Of a stretch of 64,000 bases of DNA, positions 57,719 through 64,000 are shown piece by piece. Positions within the stretch are counted from its first letter, which is position 1, and every line of letters starts with the position of its first letter. The notes under the pieces were generated by a model. It was given only the letters and a program-made list of their open reading frames with translations, searched no databases and had not been told where the DNA came from. The DNA comes from Halobacteriales archaeon QS_6_71_20 (GTDB lineage: Archaea; Halobacteriota; Halobacteria; Halobacteriales; Haloferacaceae): NCBI GenBank assembly GCA_003020945.1, contig PXRU01000019.1, positions 1 to 64,000 on the forward strand. The letters are read 5' to 3'. The translations under genes and the position numbers were made by a program.

Positions 57719-57997
57719 ATGCACAAAGAGGAGCTCCTCGAACTCCACGAACAGATGGTGACGATCATGGAGCAGTTTTCCGCCCGGGAGGAGGTCGACG
57801 AGACGCTGTTCGAGCCGTACCACGAGCTGAGCGTCGACCCCTCGCACGTCCACAAGTCGAAAAGCGAGCACAAACACGCGGTGTTCGTCCTCGGGAACGC
57901 GCTGGCGGGCGCCATGTCCGACGACGAGTTCTCGAACGCCGGCCGCGTCGGCAAGCGGATGGAGGAGCTCGCCGACGACGCCGAGTCCAAGCTCTGA
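57719..57997 (+). CDS. UPF0058 family protein
   Basis: A 92-aa helical archaeal protein of the UPF0058 family. The conserved pattern MHKEELLELHEQMVTIMEQF, then SHVHKSKSEHKHAVFVLGNALAGAMSDDEFSNAGRVGKRMEELADDAE, covers the whole length. The His/Lys-rich middle (HVHKSKSEHKHA) may bind nucleic acid or metal. Function unknown. A second open frame overlaps its stop codon at 57994. Confidence 0.9.
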   Translation: MHKEELLELHEQMVTIMEQFSAREEVDETLFEPYHELSVDPSHVHKSKSEHKHAVFVLGNALAGAMSDDEFSNAGRVGKRMEELADDAESKL

Positions 57998-58137
57998 TCT
58001 CCCGCCCCGCAGACGCCGAGGGCGACGCCGTCGCGGCGGCGCTCTCGCTGGTCGCCGGCGACCTGCTCAATGCGGCGGCGAAGCTCGACTTCCGGAACGT
58101 CCGCCTGCTCGAACGCGAGCTAGCCCGGCGCGGCTGA
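57994..58137 (+). other. 47-codon protein-like frame overlapping the UPF0058 stop, no canonical start
   Basis: In a different frame, starting at CTG 57994 (CTGA shared with the UPF0058 TGA), the chain reads DAEGDAVAAALSLVAGDLL and then AKLDFRNVRLLERELARRG with a TGA at 58135-58137. It is evenly amphipathic and halophile-like. No ATG, GTG or TTG precedes it in frame. It could be reached by re-initiation at CTG or by a frameshift late in UPF0058, or it may be a coincidental frame or the end of a lost gene. Confidence 0.35.
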
Positions 58138-58234
58138 CCCGCCCTCCCCGCTCGCGCGGCCGCGACCGGCACCCGTTGCGAGCGCGCTCGACCGCGTCGC
58201 AGCCGCGATCGCCGTCCGGCCGCGCCGCGACTCC

Positions 58235-59215
58235 TCACCCCTGCCACTCCTCGAACGGCCGGTAAACTCCTTTCGAGAGGTAGCGCTCGCTGGAGTCACA
58301 GAACACCGTCACCACCGTCTCGTGGGGGGCGTCCACGTCGCCGTCGCGGATCGCCGCCGCCACCTCCAGCGCCGCCAGCGAGTTCGCGGCGGCGCTGGAG
58401 GCGACGAGGTGACCCTCCTCGCTCGCGAGGCGCGCCATCTCCTCGTGGATCGCCCGGTCGGAGATCGTCTTCAGGTCGTCCAGCCGCTCCGGGTCGACCA
58501 GCTCGTTCGTCGACACGTCGTGGGTGCCGATCCCCTCGGTCTTGTACTCCCCCTCCTCCGTCTCCTCGCCGAGGAGGTCGCCGTACGTCGACCCCTCGGG
58601 CTGGACGCCGACCATCAGCGCGTCCGAGCCGCGTTCGGCGGCGTAGTCGGCGATCCCCATCAGCGTCCCGCCGGTGCCCATCCCGGCGACGACGGCGCCC
58701 ACCTCGCCGTCGAGCGCGTCGTAGATCTCCGGCGCGGTGGTCGCGTAGTGCGACTCCGCGTTCAGCGGGTTCGAGAACTGCTGGGGGACGACCGCGCCGT
58801 CCAGCTCCTCGGCGAGCTCGTGGGCCCGCTCGATCGCCCGGCTCATCCCGTCCTCGCTGGGGGTGTTCACCACCTCCGCGCCGAGCGCGCGCATGAGCTG
58901 CTGCTTCTCGACGCTGAAACGCTCGGGAACGACGAACACCGCCTCCAGGTCGAGTCGCCCGGCGGCGACGGCGAGGCCGATCCCCGTGTTGCCCGCCGTC
59001 GGCTCGATCACCGTCCCCCCGGGAGAGACCGTCCCCTCTTCGAGCATCCGTTCGAGCATGTGCTTGCCGATGCGGTCCTTCACCGAGGCGCCGGGGTTGA
59101 ACGTCTCCAGCTTCGCGTACACCGGCACCTCCTCGGGCGCGGCGTGCACCCGGACGAGCGGCGTCTCGCCGACTGCCTCCAGCACGGAGTCGAGCGGTTC
59201 GCGGTGGGTGGTCAC
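58235..59215 (-). CDS. cysK: Cysteine synthase (CysK/CysM type)
   Basis: PLP enzyme forming cysteine from O-acetylserine or O-phosphoserine and sulfide. The 326-aa chain starts at GTG 59215. The PLP lysine is Lys46 in NPGASVKDRIGKHMLERM. Further motifs are EPTAGNTGIGLAVAAG, SNPLNAESHYATTAPEIYDAL, GMGTGGTLMGIADY, and the C-terminal VTVFCDSSERYLSKGVYRPFEEW. A TATA-like ATATG element and an inverted repeat precede it, so sulfur-dependent regulation is possible. Confidence 0.93.
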   Translation of the reverse strand: MTTHREPLDSVLEAVGETPLVRVHAAPEEVPVYAKLETFNPGASVKDRIGKHMLERMLEEGTVSPGGTVIEPTAGNTGIGLAVAAGRLDLEAVFVVPERFSVEKQQLMRALGAEVVNTPSEDGMSRAIERAHELAEELDGAVVPQQFSNPLNAESHYATTAPEIYDALDGEVGAVVAGMGTGGTLMGIADYAAERGSDALMVGVQPEGSTYGDLLGEETEEGEYKTEGIGTHDVSTNELVDPERLDDLKTISDRAIHEEMARLASEEGHLVASSAAANSLAALEVAAAIRDGDVDAPHETVVTVFCDSSERYLSKGVYRPFEEWQG

Positions 59216-59220
59216 ACGCT

Positions 59221-59233
59221 GGCAACGATTGCC
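59221..59233. promoter_or_regulatory. Inverted repeat at the cysteine synthase transcription start
   Basis: GGCAA-CGA-TTGCC (5-bp arms, 3-nt spacer) sits 6 nt upstream of GTG 59215 and 8 nt before the TATA-like ACATATCTTT (59241-59250, GATATG on the coding strand). The position suits a repressor that blocks RNA polymerase. Confidence 0.4.
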
Positions 59234-59240
59234 GACGACC

Positions 59241-59250
59241 ACATATCTTT
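59241..59250 (-). promoter_or_regulatory. TATA-like element of the cysteine synthase gene
   Basis: Reverse strand AAAGATATGT lies 26-35 nt upstream of the GTG start. Confidence 0.5.
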
Positions 59251-59333
59251 CCCTCCCGAGCGGTCGGCGAGCGCGCCGCCTCACTGGCCGGATTCGGGGG
59301 CGGAAGCGGCCCGTTCGGCCCCGAGCGCGGACT

Positions 59334-59681
59334 TCAGACGCTCTCCCCGGTCGTCCCGTCCGTCCCCTCCGTCGCGTTCGCCGCGTCGGCGCCGTCGGCG
59401 TTCCCGGCGTCGTCGGTCTTCTCAGCGCCGTCGACCGCCGCATCACGGTCGAGGTCCTCCAGCGCCGCCGCCACGTCGACCCCCTCGGCCGTCGCGAGCG
59501 CCTCGACGATCGCCCGCTGCTCGGCGACTTCGCGTTCGAGCCGCTCGACGCGTTCCTCCGTGGTGTCGACCGCCTCCTGCATCGAGACGACCCGCTCGCG
59601 GATCTCGTTGACCTTCGTGTACAGCTTCTCGGCGATGTCGGCCACCGTCTGGACCTTCTTCGCCGTGCTTCCGAGTCCCAT
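59334..59681 (-). CDS. DUF5798 family protein
   Basis: A 115-aa haloarchaeal protein. Residues 1-62 are a coiled coil (MGLGSTAKKVQTVADIAEKLYTKVNEIRERVVSMQEAVDTTEERVERLEREVAEQRAIVEAL). Then a short GVDVAAALEDLDRDAAV helix and an Ala/Asp/Gly/Thr-rich acidic tail. The start at ATG 59681 matches the short family form. Function unknown. It is 118 nt upstream of the cysteine synthase on the same strand. Confidence 0.85.
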   Translation of the reverse strand: MGLGSTAKKVQTVADIAEKLYTKVNEIRERVVSMQEAVDTTEERVERLEREVAEQRAIVEALATAEGVDVAAALEDLDRDAAVDGAEKTDDAGNADGADAANATEGTDGTTGESV

Positions 59682-59794
59682 GTCGCGTCGAACGCGGCGC
59701 GGCTCCCTGTGCGTTGCGGTCGGCGGCCGACTCCCGGCGTCGGACCGTCCGGATCGCCCCGTGATGGTCACGGATTCCCGCTCCCTGAGAAGAC

Positions 59795-59800
59795 ATTAAG
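59795..59800 (+). promoter_or_regulatory. TATA-like element of the PRC-SurE gene
   Basis: ATTAAG, 28-33 nt upstream of ATG 59828. This supports transcription from the PRC-barrel start rather than only from the SurE portion. Confidence 0.45.
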
Positions 59801-59827
59801 TGACACGACGAAAAGCCTTCGACAGTC

Positions 59828-61012
59828 ATGCCATCGGACCCTACTCCCGTCACCGCGCTCGCGGGGAAGGAGGTGTTCGCCGCCGACGGCGCCCGCGTCG
59901 GTCGCGTCGTCGACGTCGTCGTCGACCTCCGGGCCGGCGAGGCGGTCGCGCTCGCGCTCGGCGACGTCGCCGAGCGGACGGTCGGCGGGCTTCCCGCCGA
60001 CGCCTCGGGGGTACGGGTCCCCGTCCGGCTGGTTCGGGGCGTCGGCGACGTGGTCGTCCTCTCGGTCGACGCGGGCGAGGCGGCGCTCCCGCTGCCCGGG
60101 TCGCGGGCGGACGCCGGCGACGCCCCGGCGGCGGACGACGAGAGCGGCGCGCTTTTGGAGCCGCCGACCCAGACGGAGACAATGACCGCGAGCGACGACC
60201 CCCGCTTCCTCCTGACGAACGACGACGGCATCGACAGCCCCGGCTTCCGCGCGCTGTACGACGAACTGTCAGCGCTCGGGGAGGTCGTCGCCGTCGCGCC
60301 CGACGACGACCAGTCGGCGGTCGGCCGCACGCTCTCGGCCCGCGTCGAGGTGCGCGAACACGACCTCGGCTACGCCGTCCGGGGCACCCCGGCGGACTGC
60401 GTGGTCGCGGGGCTGGGATCGGTGTGTCCCGACGTGGACATGGTGGTCGCGGGCTGCAACAAGGGCGCGAACATCGGCGCGTACGTGCTGGGCCGCTCGG
60501 GCACCGTCTCGGCGGCGGTCGAGGCGGCGTTCTTCGACGTGCCCGCGATCGCCGTCTCGCTGTACGTCCCCGGGGGCGCGGGCACCGACTGGCGCGAGCA
60601 GGCGTCGGAGCCGTCGGACTACCGCGAGGCCGCGGCGGCGGCGCGACACCTCGCGGAGGGCGCCGAGGACGCCGGCGTGTTCGAGGAGGCGGAGTACCTG
60701 AACGTGAACGCGCCGTGGTCCGGCGACGGCGGGGCGACGGGGATGGAGGTCACCCGGCCGTCGACGCTGTACGACATGACTGCCGAGCGCGACGGCGACC
60801 ACGTCGACCTCGTCGACCGCACATGGGAGCGGATGGCGTCGGGCGACATCCCCGACCCCGTCGGCACCGACCGGCGGGCGGTCGTCGAGGGGCGCGTCTC
60901 CGTGTCGCCGCTGACCGCGCCCCACACGACCCGCCACCACGAGGCGCTCGACGGGCTGGCGGCGGCGTACGAGCCGACGAGCGCCCGCGCGGCCGACCTC
61001 GGGGAGGAGTGA
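59828..61012 (+). CDS. surE: PRC-barrel-SurE fusion (5'-nucleotidase)
   Basis: A 394-aa open frame with two parts. Residues 1-85 are a PRC-barrel domain (ALAGKEVFAADGARVGRVVDVVVDLRAGEAVALALGDVA). A linker follows to residue 118, then SurE from Met119 (ATG 60182): FLLTNDDGIDSPGFRALYDEL with catalytic Asp-Asp, PDDDQSAVGRTLS, AGCNKGANIGAYVLGRSGTVSAAVEAA and NVNAPW. SurE dephosphorylates 5'- and 3'-nucleotides. Elsewhere PRC and SurE are separate proteins, so this is a fusion or a lost stop. A secondary start at 60182, preceded by GCGCTTTTGG, could still make free SurE. Confidence 0.88.
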   Translation: MPSDPTPVTALAGKEVFAADGARVGRVVDVVVDLRAGEAVALALGDVAERTVGGLPADASGVRVPVRLVRGVGDVVVLSVDAGEAALPLPGSRADAGDAPAADDESGALLEPPTQTETMTASDDPRFLLTNDDGIDSPGFRALYDELSALGEVVAVAPDDDQSAVGRTLSARVEVREHDLGYAVRGTPADCVVAGLGSVCPDVDMVVAGCNKGANIGAYVLGRSGTVSAAVEAAFFDVPAIAVSLYVPGGAGTDWREQASEPSDYREAAAAARHLAEGAEDAGVFEEAEYLNVNAPWSGDGGATGMEVTRPSTLYDMTAERDGDHVDLVDRTWERMASGDIPDPVGTDRRAVVEGRVSVSPLTAPHTTRHHEALDGLAAAYEPTSARAADLGEE

Positions 61013-61075
61013 GCGACCCCCGCCCGTCCCGGAGTTCGGCCCGCCGCCCGGTCGGGGCGACGGGCGATATACACG

Positions 61076-61082
61076 CTTTTAG
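61076..61082 (+). promoter_or_regulatory. TATA-like element of the 42-aa protein gene
   Basis: CTTTTAG, 24-30 nt upstream of ATG 61106; GATATAC at 61066-61072 is an alternative. Confidence 0.5.
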
Positions 61083-61105
61083 CCCGGTCGCTCCCAGGGC
61101 CGGGC

Positions 61106-61234
61106 ATGAACACGGCTCCGCTGCTCGTCGAGTCCGGCTCGGAGGTCGCGCTTCCGACGACGGCCTCCGCGTCCGTCGTGCTGGTGGTCAGCGTTCTGAT
61201 CGTCGTCGGCTGGCTGGCGTACCTCTACCGCTGA
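61106..61234 (+). CDS. Small single-span membrane protein, 42 aa
   Basis: The short ORF encodes MNTAPLLVESGSEVALPTTA followed by one hydrophobic helix (about residues 21-40) and ends LYR. A promoter element with ideal spacing, an ATG, an in-frame stop and halophile-type composition support expression. Its role is unknown; as a single-pass microprotein it could modulate a membrane partner. It stands between the PRC-SurE and CinA-like genes. Confidence 0.7.
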   Translation: MNTAPLLVESGSEVALPTTASASVVLVVSVLIVVGWLAYLYR

Positions 61235-61366
61235 CCCCGAAGCGCCGACGCCGGCCGACCCGACCGCGTGACGGCCCCGCCGCTGTCGGAACGCTGTCGA
61301 GCACGCGGGCGCCGACGTCACGGTTCGAGATCGCCCGCATCGACCCCGTCCAGGAGTGACCGGCGA

Positions 61367-62086
61367 TCAGTCCTCGTCGGCGTGGACGGCGTCGTCGGCC
61401 GCCGGCGACTCGACGCGTTCGCGGAGCCACGCGGCCGCCTCGCCGACGAGCGCCTCGTCGGCGCCGGTGATCTTCACGCGGACGTGTTCCCCGGGGTAGC
61501 TCCCGACGGAGACGTCGTAGCGGTCGCGGACCGTCGCGAGTCGGTCGAGCAGTCGCGACTCCGGCTCCGCCGTCCGCACCGTCTCCGTGTACGTCGTCGC
61601 GCCCGCGAACTCGTCGGCGACCGACTCGAACATCGCCCGCATCTCCGACGGGACGCCCGGAAACACGTACACCGCGCCGATCACGCAGCCGGGAGCGACC
61701 CCGACCTCGTTGTGGACGACGCGGGCGCCGGCCGGGAGGTGGGCAGTGCCCTCCGCGAGGTCGTCGGCCGCGTAGCCGCCGTGCTCGGTGAGGTGCGCGA
61801 GCGCCTCCTCGCTTTCGGCCAGTTCGACGCCGACCGCGGCGGCGACGCCGTCCATCGTCACGTCGTCGTGGGTCGGACCGACGCCGCCGGTCACGATCAC
61901 GGCGTCGTAGGCGTCGCGGTACTCCCGCACCACGCCCGCGATGTCGGGCACACGGTCGGGCACGGTCGTCACGCGCTCGACGGCGACGCCGCGGCCCGTC
62001 AGCCGCTCGGCGAGCCACGAGGCGTTCGTGTTCGCCGTGTCGCCGGCGAGCAGTTCGTCGCCGACGGTAACGAGTGCGACTTCCAT
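61367..62086 (-). CDS. CinA-like molybdopterin-binding domain protein
   Basis: A 239-aa single MoCF-biosynthesis (MoaB/Mog-like) domain protein of the competence/damage-inducible CinA N-terminal type. It starts at ATG 62086 with EVALVTVGDELLAGDTANTNASWLAERLTGRGV, followed by AVIVTGGVGPTHDDVTMDGVAAAVGVEL and VYVFPGVPSEMRAMFESV. The C-terminal amidase of bacterial CinA (NMN deamidase) is missing, as is usual in haloarchaea; ADP-ribose pyrophosphatase activity is a possible function of the remaining domain. A 240-nt spacer separates it from glpK. Confidence 0.9.
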   Translation of the reverse strand: MEVALVTVGDELLAGDTANTNASWLAERLTGRGVAVERVTTVPDRVPDIAGVVREYRDAYDAVIVTGGVGPTHDDVTMDGVAAAVGVELAESEEALAHLTEHGGYAADDLAEGTAHLPAGARVVHNEVGVAPGCVIGAVYVFPGVPSEMRAMFESVADEFAGATTYTETVRTAEPESRLLDRLATVRDRYDVSVGSYPGEHVRVKITGADEALVGEAAAWLRERVESPAADDAVHADED

Positions 62087-62326
62087 CGACCACGAGAAGG
62101 CGGCTCGCGAGGATAAGTCCCGGGGCCCGTCGGCCGCGGCGGCGACGCGTCGGCGGGTCGATGTGCGTCCCGGAGCGGGCGTGAGAGGTCCGCCGGGTCT
62201 CCTCACACCCGGAAGCCCGCCGATGACGCCGAGGGCGCCGGTCGCCAATGACGCGATGAACAGCAGGGCGAACGTCTCTCACTCCATGCCGATGACCGGA
62301 GCCTGCGGCGGCGCGTCGGACGTCGG

Positions 62327-63859
62327 TCAGTCCTCCCGTGCCCAGTCGAGCGACCGCTCGACGGCGTCGCTCCAGCGGTCGTACAGCTCGTCGACCGCCT
62401 CGCGCTCCCGCTCGGGGGCGAACTCGCGGTCGACCCGCCGGTTCTCCCGCAGTTCGTCGACGGTGTCCCAGTAGCCGACGGCGAGTCCGGCGGCGTACGC
62501 GGCGCCGAGCGCGGTCGTCTCGTCGACCTTCGGGCGCGCGATCTCCGTCCGGATGATGTCCGACTGGAGCTGACACAGGAAGTCGTTGTTCACCGCGCCG
62601 CCGTCGACCCGCAGCGTCGTCGTCTCGACGCCGGAGTCGGCCTCCATCGCCTCCGCCACGTCGCGGGTCCGGTAGGCGATCGACTCGAGCGTCGCCCGGA
62701 CGACGTGCTCCTTCCGGGTGCCGCGGGTCATCCCCACGATCGTTCCGCGCGCACGGCCGTCCCAGTGGGGGGCGCCGAGCCCGGTGAACGCCGGCACCAC
62801 GTAGACGCCGTCGGTCGAGTCGACCGACCGGGCAAGCTCCGCGGTCTGGGCGGCGTTGTTGATGAGGTCGACGTCCTCCAGCCACTCGATGGCCGCGCCG
62901 GTGACGAAGATCGCCCCCTCCAGCGCGTACTGGACGGGCTCGCCGGACAGCTGGAAGCCGACCGTGGTGAGCAGGCCGTGGTCGGACTCGACGGCCTCGG
63001 TGCCCGTGTTCATCAGGTAGAACGACCCCGTGCCGTAGGTGTTCTTCGCGTCGCCCTCGTCGAAGCAGGTCTGCCCGAACATCGCGGCCTGCTGGTCGCC
63101 CAGCGCGCCCGCGACGGGCACCGACTCGCCGAGGAAGCCGTCCGGGTCCGTGTGCCCGTACAGTGACTCGTCGGAGGAGGGGCGGACCTCCGGCAGCATC
63201 GACGCGGGCACGTCGAACTCCTCCAGCAGCTCGGCGTCCCACGCCATGTCGTGGATGTCGTACAGCATCGTCCGCGAGGCGTTCGTCACGTCGGTGATGT
63301 GGTTGCCCGTGAGGTTGTAGACGAGCCAGCTGTCGATCGTCCCCATCAGCAGCTCGCCGTTCTCGGCGCGGTCGCGGACGTCCTCGCCCCGCGACGCCCG
63401 CAGCTTCAGCGGCTCCGCGTTGTCGAGGATCCACTCGGTCTTCGTCGCCGAGAAGTACGCGTCCGCCTCCAGCCCGGTCTTCCCGCGGATCCACTCGACC
63501 TTCCCGGCCGCCCGGAGCTCCTCGACGCGGTCGGTCGTCCGCCGGTCCTGCCAGACGAGCGCGTTGTGGACCGGCCTGCCGGTCTCGGCGTCCCACACGA
63601 CCGTCGTCTCGCGCTGGTTCGTGATGCCTAGCGCCTCCAACTGACTCGCCGCGAGCCCTGCCTCCTCCAGGCCGTCGACCACGACCTTCCGGGTGTTCTC
63701 CCAGATCTCCGTCGGGTCGTGCTCCACCCACCCCGGCTCCGGGTACACCTGTTCGTGTGTCTCGTACGCGTTCGCGACGACCCGCCCGCCGTGGTCGAAC
63801 ACCATGAAACGGGTCCCGGTCGTCCCTTGATCGATCGCACCGACGTATGTGTCCGGCAT
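62327..63859 (-). CDS. glpK: Glycerol kinase
   Basis: Phosphorylates glycerol to sn-glycerol 3-phosphate, the key step of glycerol use in haloarchaea that feed on algal glycerol. The 510-aa chain has the FGGY N-terminal YVGAIDQGTTGTRFMVFDHGG, ITNQRETTVVWDAETGRPVHNALVWQDRRT with the glycerol and ATP-binding residues, GALGDQQAAMFGQTCFDEGDAKNTYGTGSF, and TGLGAPHWDGRARGTIVGMTRGT. A C-terminal adhesion region closes it. No glpABC genes are in the window; they may lie beyond the right edge. Confidence 0.97.
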   Translation of the reverse strand: MPDTYVGAIDQGTTGTRFMVFDHGGRVVANAYETHEQVYPEPGWVEHDPTEIWENTRKVVVDGLEEAGLAASQLEALGITNQRETTVVWDAETGRPVHNALVWQDRRTTDRVEELRAAGKVEWIRGKTGLEADAYFSATKTEWILDNAEPLKLRASRGEDVRDRAENGELLMGTIDSWLVYNLTGNHITDVTNASRTMLYDIHDMAWDAELLEEFDVPASMLPEVRPSSDESLYGHTDPDGFLGESVPVAGALGDQQAAMFGQTCFDEGDAKNTYGTGSFYLMNTGTEAVESDHGLLTTVGFQLSGEPVQYALEGAIFVTGAAIEWLEDVDLINNAAQTAELARSVDSTDGVYVVPAFTGLGAPHWDGRARGTIVGMTRGTRKEHVVRATLESIAYRTRDVAEAMEADSGVETTTLRVDGGAVNNDFLCQLQSDIIRTEIARPKVDETTALGAAYAAGLAVGYWDTVDELRENRRVDREFAPEREREAVDELYDRWSDAVERSLDWARED

Positions 63860-64000
63860 TGGGTTGTCCTCCGTTCGACGGGCCTCGACCGACCGGGCCC
63901 CTCATGGGTCCGACCAACACAGTGAACGACATAACACCGTCGAGGTGGCGAAGGCGCTCGTCCGCGTGTACGAGCCGTTCGGCTACGAGATCCTCGTCCT
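63860..64000. other. glpK upstream region and window edge
   Basis: The 141 nt beyond glpK hold no clear TATA box at the ideal distance. Near the edge, a plus-strand frame from GTG 63945 reads VAKALVRVYEPFGYEILV and runs off the window, and the reverse strand is open too. Both are too short to choose between. I make no gene call. Confidence 0.3.

Noticed and set aside
57327-57997. Toxin-antitoxin pair made of the RHH protein and UPF0058
   Set aside because: They are 176 nt apart with separate promoters, UPF0058 is a conserved archaeal family with no toxin features, and no overlap or coupling exists.
62240-62290. Reverse-strand hydrophobic stretch (TFALLFIASLATGALGVIGG) after an ATG between cinA-like and glpK
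   Set aside because: The ATG is followed by GAG and an immediate TGA, and there is no alternative start, so it is not a usable gene as it stands.
1-64000. CRISPR arrays, insertion sequences, integrases, defence islands
   Set aside because: No regularly spaced repeat, transposase motif or restriction, CBASS, BREX or similar gene was seen. The only tandem repeat (27057-27168) has no unique spacers.

Overview
The window is a stretch of haloarchaeal (class Halobacteria) chromosome. The evidence is very high GC, strongly acidic predicted proteins, archaeal information-processing genes (TFB with zinc ribbon and cyclin repeats, Trm112, an NPPF rRNA methyltransferase), haloarchaea-restricted small proteins, geranylgeranyl reductase, and TATA-type promoters 20-35 nt upstream of starts that usually have no Shine-Dalgarno. 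I cannot name the genus. I see about 60 protein genes, mostly short single-gene or two- to four-gene units on both strands. I find no rRNA, tRNA, CRISPR array, transposase, integrase or phage gene. This is core chromosome, not an island.

Layout. 1-6.7 kb: the end of a coiled-coil protein, an HTH regulator divergent from purA, Trm112, and a reverse-strand pair of CbiX chelatase plus a DR2241-type 4Fe-4S protein with a His/Asp-rich tail. 6.8-14.3 kb: cysS, DUF357, and an Lrp regulator divergent from a TrkA-N-like/APC-Usp transporter operon, then trxB. 14.4-19.6 kb: prolidase, NCS2 nucleobase permease, PfkB sugar kinase overlapping a TIM-barrel isomerase. 19.6-27.7 kb: decayed sequence, acyl-CoA dehydrogenase, aldehyde dehydrogenase, Gfo/Idh/MocA sugar dehydrogenase, nitrilase, SRPBCC, small HTH. 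27.7-37.7 kb: LEA/WHy membrane protein, AbrB-PhoU regulator, NAD-kinase-like protein, DoxX, DICT, a secreted CARDB-like protein coupled to an MMPL exporter, acylphosphatase. 38-46.3 kb: phosphohexomutase, a complete BMP-type ABC importer and a geranylgeranyl reductase. 46.7-57.1 kb: M20 amidohydrolase, Usp, Agl23-like glycosyltransferase, TFB, METTL5-like methyltransferase, rhomboid protease, isochorismate synthase, molybdopterin oxidoreductase. 57.3-64 kb: RHH protein, UPF0058, cysteine synthase, DUF5798, a PRC-barrel-SurE fusion, a 42-residue membrane protein, CinA-like protein and glpK.

How the genes fit together. Nucleotide and nucleoside metabolism recurs (purA, NCS2 permease, BMP-type importer, SurE, possibly PfkB). 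Sugar and glycerol catabolism (gfo6, PfkB, isomerase, phosphohexomutase, glpK) and lipid or quinone chemistry (acyl-CoA dehydrogenase, GGR, isochorismate synthase) fit a heterotrophic aerobic haloarchaeon. Trm112 and the METTL5-like enzyme are probable partners although 49 kb apart.

The least ordinary content lies between genes. An 11-nt motif TCGCTNCGCTC occurs six times in four intergenic spacers next to gene 3' ends, four times as the loop of a hairpin with unrelated but complementary arms. Three genes have extra copies of their own 3' tail just downstream of the stop codon. A membrane-protein remnant changes frame at an (AC)6 tract. Short inverted repeats at promoters of purA, the Lrp-divergent operon and the cysteine synthase look like operators. 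No defence system or other large undescribed system is visible.
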